A program made the translations under genes and the position numbers. Below are positions 61,684-64,000 of a DNA stretch of 64,000 nucleotides, one piece after another. Under the pieces are notes generated by a model that saw nothing but the letters and a program-made list of their open reading frames with translations, was not told the DNA's origin and did not search any database. Each line of letters starts with the position of its first letter. Position 1 is the stretch's first letter. This DNA comes from Chitinibacter sp. GC72 (GTDB lineage Bacteria; Pseudomonadota; Gammaproteobacteria; Burkholderiales; Chitinibacteraceae): the NCBI RefSeq assembly GCF_009760905.1, contig NZ_VIRW01000012.1:1-64000 (forward strand), given 5' to 3'.

Positions 61684-63306
61684 ATGTCACTTAAATTAAA
61701 AGCGTGGGCTTTATCGGTAGGCGTGCTCATCGCCCTGATCGCCGTGATGGTGGTGGGTTTGAGCACGATGCGTGATATGAGTAATAAGGACAACCGCGCG
61801 CGTATCGAACAGTTGATGACCAGTTCTTACCTGACGATTGTCCAGCTGGAAAATCTGGCGGCAAGCGGCAAACTTTCGGAAGAGCAAGCCAAGGCGATTG
61901 CCACCCAAATTCTGCGTGAAAACAAGTACCATAAATCAGAATATGTTTATGTAACCGATGAAAATCTGAAATTCATCGCAGCTCCCTTAGACCCGCAAAT
62001 TCATGGCAAAGCATTCAATGAAGTGCTGCAGGACGAAAAAGGCAATGGCATTGGAGACATTGTGGCTGCTGCGATTCAAAAATCGGGCGGCGCACTGACC
62101 GAATATCCTTGGACTTCAATCCGTGATGGTAAGGTCGTCCAGCTGCTGTCTGTGGCACAAAAAACGCCACGTTGGGGCTGGATTGTTGGTAACGGCGTGA
62201 GTTTTGCCGAAGCCGATGCTCGGTTCTGGGGTGAGGCTCGCTGGCAAGTCATCATCTGTCTAGTTGTTGCTGCTATTGTCGCGTTCTTCATGCTAACTGC
62301 AGTTCGCCGTATTCTGAATGATCTAGGCGGTGAACCGGCTGAAGTGTTGAAATTGGTTCAATCGGTTGCTGATGGCAACTTGCAGGAAACGCGTGAAGTG
62401 CAAGGCGCTTCCGAGCATAGTATTTATGGTTCGGTACTGCGGATGCGCTCTTCTTTGCGTGGTGTTTTGACTCAATTATCTCAGGCCGTGAGTACGCTGC
62501 ACCATACTAGTGATGATATTGTGTCGCGAGCCCAAGACAGCAACCGCCTGATTGAAGCGCAAGGCAGTGCAGCCACCCGTATCGCACAAACCGCCGAACT
62601 TTTTGCGGAACAAACCCGCTCAGCTGCTGAACAGGCCTCGACTGCTCGCCAGCAAAGCGAATCTGCAACTCAAATATCTGCCAAAGGCTTAACGGTAATT
62701 TCTTCTGCCGTCAATCGCTTTGCTGATATCGAGCAAGCAGTGGGTGATACACAAAGCAGCATTGATGATTTGGCTCAGCGCGTTTCCAGTATCTCGGCGG
62801 TCATCGCCGTCATTCGTGATGTCGCCGATCAAACTAATCTCTTGGCACTGAACGCCGCAATTGAAGCTGCCCGTGCAGGTGATATGGGGCGCGGCTTTGC
62901 GGTGGTGGCCGATGAAGTACGAAAGCTGGCTGAGCGAACCAGTGCAGCTACGCAGGAAATTGGTCAAACGATTACCGCTGTTCAAGGGAGTGGGCAAAAT
63001 GCCAAGAGCCGTATGGACGATATGTTCATTCAATTGAAAGAAGGTATTCGTCAGGCCAAAGAAGGTGGTGAAGCAGTGAAGGCCATTCGCCAGGAGACAG
63101 AGGCCACTTCGGTTGTTGTTGGCGCGATTGGTCATGCTTTGTCCGAGCAAGTAGGGGCCAGCATGCAGATTCGAAATGACGTGGATGAAGTGGCGCAATC
63201 TTCCAGCGGCACAATGTCAGCCGCGCAAGGCACGGTGGGGGCAGCTCATTCAATAAAATCTGTATCGACTCAACTGGCTGGCCTAGTGCAGAATTTCAAA
63301 CTCTAA
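61684..63306 (+). CDS. Methyl-accepting chemotaxis protein with single Cache domain
   Basis: A 540-residue receptor. First helix about 7-27; periplasmic sCache_2 domain about 30-185 ([40 protein letters not shown]); second helix about 190-210; HAMP; and a signalling domain whose hairpin tip is [20 protein letters not shown] then [20 protein letters not shown]. It ends QNFKL, with no NWETF-type tether for CheR/CheB. sCache_2 domains often bind small carboxylates. GGGAG is six bases before the ATG. It feeds the CheA encoded at 44-46 kb. Confidence 0.95.
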   Translation: MSLKLKAWALSVGVLIALIAVMVVGLSTMRDMSNKDNRARIEQLMTSSYLTIVQLENLAASGKLSEEQAKAIATQILRENKYHKSEYVYVTDENLKFIAAPLDPQIHGKAFNEVLQDEKGNGIGDIVAAAIQKSGGALTEYPWTSIRDGKVVQLLSVAQKTPRWGWIVGNGVSFAEADARFWGEARWQVIICLVVAAIVAFFMLTAVRRILNDLGGEPAEVLKLVQSVADGNLQETREVQGASEHSIYGSVLRMRSSLRGVLTQLSQAVSTLHHTSDDIVSRAQDSNRLIEAQGSAATRIAQTAELFAEQTRSAAEQASTARQQSESATQISAKGLTVISSAVNRFADIEQAVGDTQSSIDDLAQRVSSISAVIAVIRDVADQTNLLALNAAIEAARAGDMGRGFAVVADEVRKLAERTSAATQEIGQTITAVQGSGQNAKSRMDDMFIQLKEGIRQAKEGGEAVKAIRQETEATSVVVGAIGHALSEQVGASMQIRNDVDEVAQSSSGTMSAAQGTVGAAHSIKSVSTQLAGLVQNFKL

Positions 63307-63324
63307 ATAAGCAGCTTGTTAAAC

Positions 63325-63353
63325 AAAAAGCCCGCAGATTTTGCGGGCTTTTT
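63325..63353. terminator. Bidirectional intrinsic terminator
   Basis: AAAAAGCCCGCA pairs perfectly with TGCGGGCTTTTT across a five-base loop. It ends both the chemoreceptor gene (plus) and the PerM gene (minus). Confidence 0.9.
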
Positions 63354-63362
63354 GTGACCTGA

Positions 63363-64000
63363 TTACCTATCGGCTTGATCTTCGATTCCTTCATCCGCCG
63401 TGCCAATTACGGCATCGGGTGGTAGTTGCTGAACGTGCAAAATCCAACTGCGTGCAATTTCATAAAAGATTGTGAGTAGTACGGGACCAATGAAAACGCC
63501 TAGCATGCCAAAAGCCATCGCTCCCCCCAGAACGCCAAACAATATAAGGATAAAGGGAAGTTTGCTACCCTTGCCAATCAAGAGTGGTTTAATTACATTA
63601 TCAGCGGAGCTCACTACGAGCAACATCCATGCCGCCAGAAAAATGGCCCAAGCGATTTCGCCTTGATGATACAGCCAGGCTGCAGCTGGCAAACCCAGCA
63701 GAACAGGACCGCCTGGCAATAAGGCTAGAATGAAGCTTGCAAAACCTAATGACATGGAATTGGGCACTCCAGCCAGCAAATAGGCAAACCAAGCCAGTAC
63801 GGCCTGGGCCACCGCTGTGCCCAGAAAACCGTACACCACTCCCTTGGTCGAACCCACAGATACGGTCAGCAATTCTGCACTGCGCTCGCCAGCCACCCGT
63901 TCCATCAGGCCACGCACCCAATCGCGAATATGCTCGCCATCCTGATAGATGAAAAAAGCAATAAATAGGCTCATCAGCATCATGATCAGTCCGCCACCCA
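63363..64000 (-). CDS. AI-2E/PerM-family transporter (partial, runs off right edge)
   Basis: The last 212 or so residues of a multi-helix membrane protein. The frame is open through the right edge (Gly-Gly-Gly-Leu-Ile before the first visible Met), so the real start is outside. KGVVYGFLGTAVAQAVLAWF, FILALLPGGPVLLGLPAAAW and ADNVIKPLLIGKG with LGVFIGPVLLTIFYE are the conserved C-terminal blocks of the AI-2E exporter-like family (YhhT/PerM). Substrate in this organism is unknown. Confidence 0.92.
   Translation of the reverse strand, partial: GGGLIMMLMSLFIAFFIYQDGEHIRDWVRGLMERVAGERSAELLTVSVGSTKGVVYGFLGTAVAQAVLAWFAYLLAGVPNSMSLGFASFILALLPGGPVLLGLPAAAWLYHQGEIAWAIFLAAWMLLVVSSADNVIKPLLIGKGSKLPFILILFGVLGGAMAFGMLGVFIGPVLLTIFYEIARSWILHVQQLPPDAVIGTADEGIEDQADR

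Overview
The window reads as chromosome of a motile, respiring betaproteobacterium. Three things point to Neisseriales, probably near Chitinibacteraceae (Chitinibacter, Deefgea, Iodobacter): a betaproteobacterial proteasome homologue (BPH) beside hslO, the gene order tig-clpP-clpX-lon-hupB-tRNA(Asp)-ppiD, and ubiquinone genes (ubiC, ubiA, ubiD) together with flagellar and chemotaxis genes. The genus is inference; there is no rRNA or other marker here. Nearly the whole window is coding. I see no transposase, integrase, phage gene, CRISPR array or island boundary.

Layout. 1-6.9 kb (minus): a TolC-type outer-membrane channel fused to a Cds6-like domain, cut by the left edge, then a tight three-gene signalling operon (OmpR-type regulator, LysM/FecR protein, CHASE2 histidine kinase). 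7.1-13.7 kb (minus): a seven-gene module of LolD-like ATPase, MacB/FtsX permease, tiny LiaI/LiaF-like membrane protein, LolA-like periplasmic protein, outer-membrane beta-barrel, LytS-like kinase and LytTR regulator. Its promoter region and that of the next outer-membrane gene (13.9-14.8 kb) share a conserved tandem-repeat operator. 15.0-22.5 kb: BPH peptidase, Hsp33, BioH, a lone cobQ, and a LysR regulator divergent from an Old Yellow Enzyme and a zinc-type dehydrogenase. 22.5-32.5 kb: glnB, tRNA-Leu, a PsiF-repeat protein, then tig, clpP, clpX, lon, hupB, tRNA-Asp and ppiD. 32.5-42.5 kb: mixed housekeeping genes including ubiD, cheR and comEC. 42.5-49.3 kb (minus): a chemotaxis operon cheV-cheV-cheY-cheZ-cheA followed by an EAL/HDOD protein. 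It starts at a FliA-type promoter that diverges from a second FliA-type promoter driving a FleS-like kinase; HsbA/HsbR-like partner-switch proteins follow. 52.9-64 kb: ubiCA, a flagellin, murB, ppc, a PhzF-like protein, a chemoreceptor and a truncated PerM/AI-2E transporter.

The most unusual signal is not a gene. A family of exactly 49-bp imperfect palindromes with ends GGGTAT...ATACCC occurs at least six times between genes. Each copy lies 0-13 bases downstream of a stop codon and can fold as an RNA hairpin. A diverged copy lies inside comEC, where it brings in a run of rare codons, and another forms the 3' end of clpX. The second strong signal is the shared 11-bp tandem repeat with 20-bp spacing upstream of the ABC-exporter operon and of the DUF6268-like gene, a plausible binding site for the LytTR regulator encoded in the same module.
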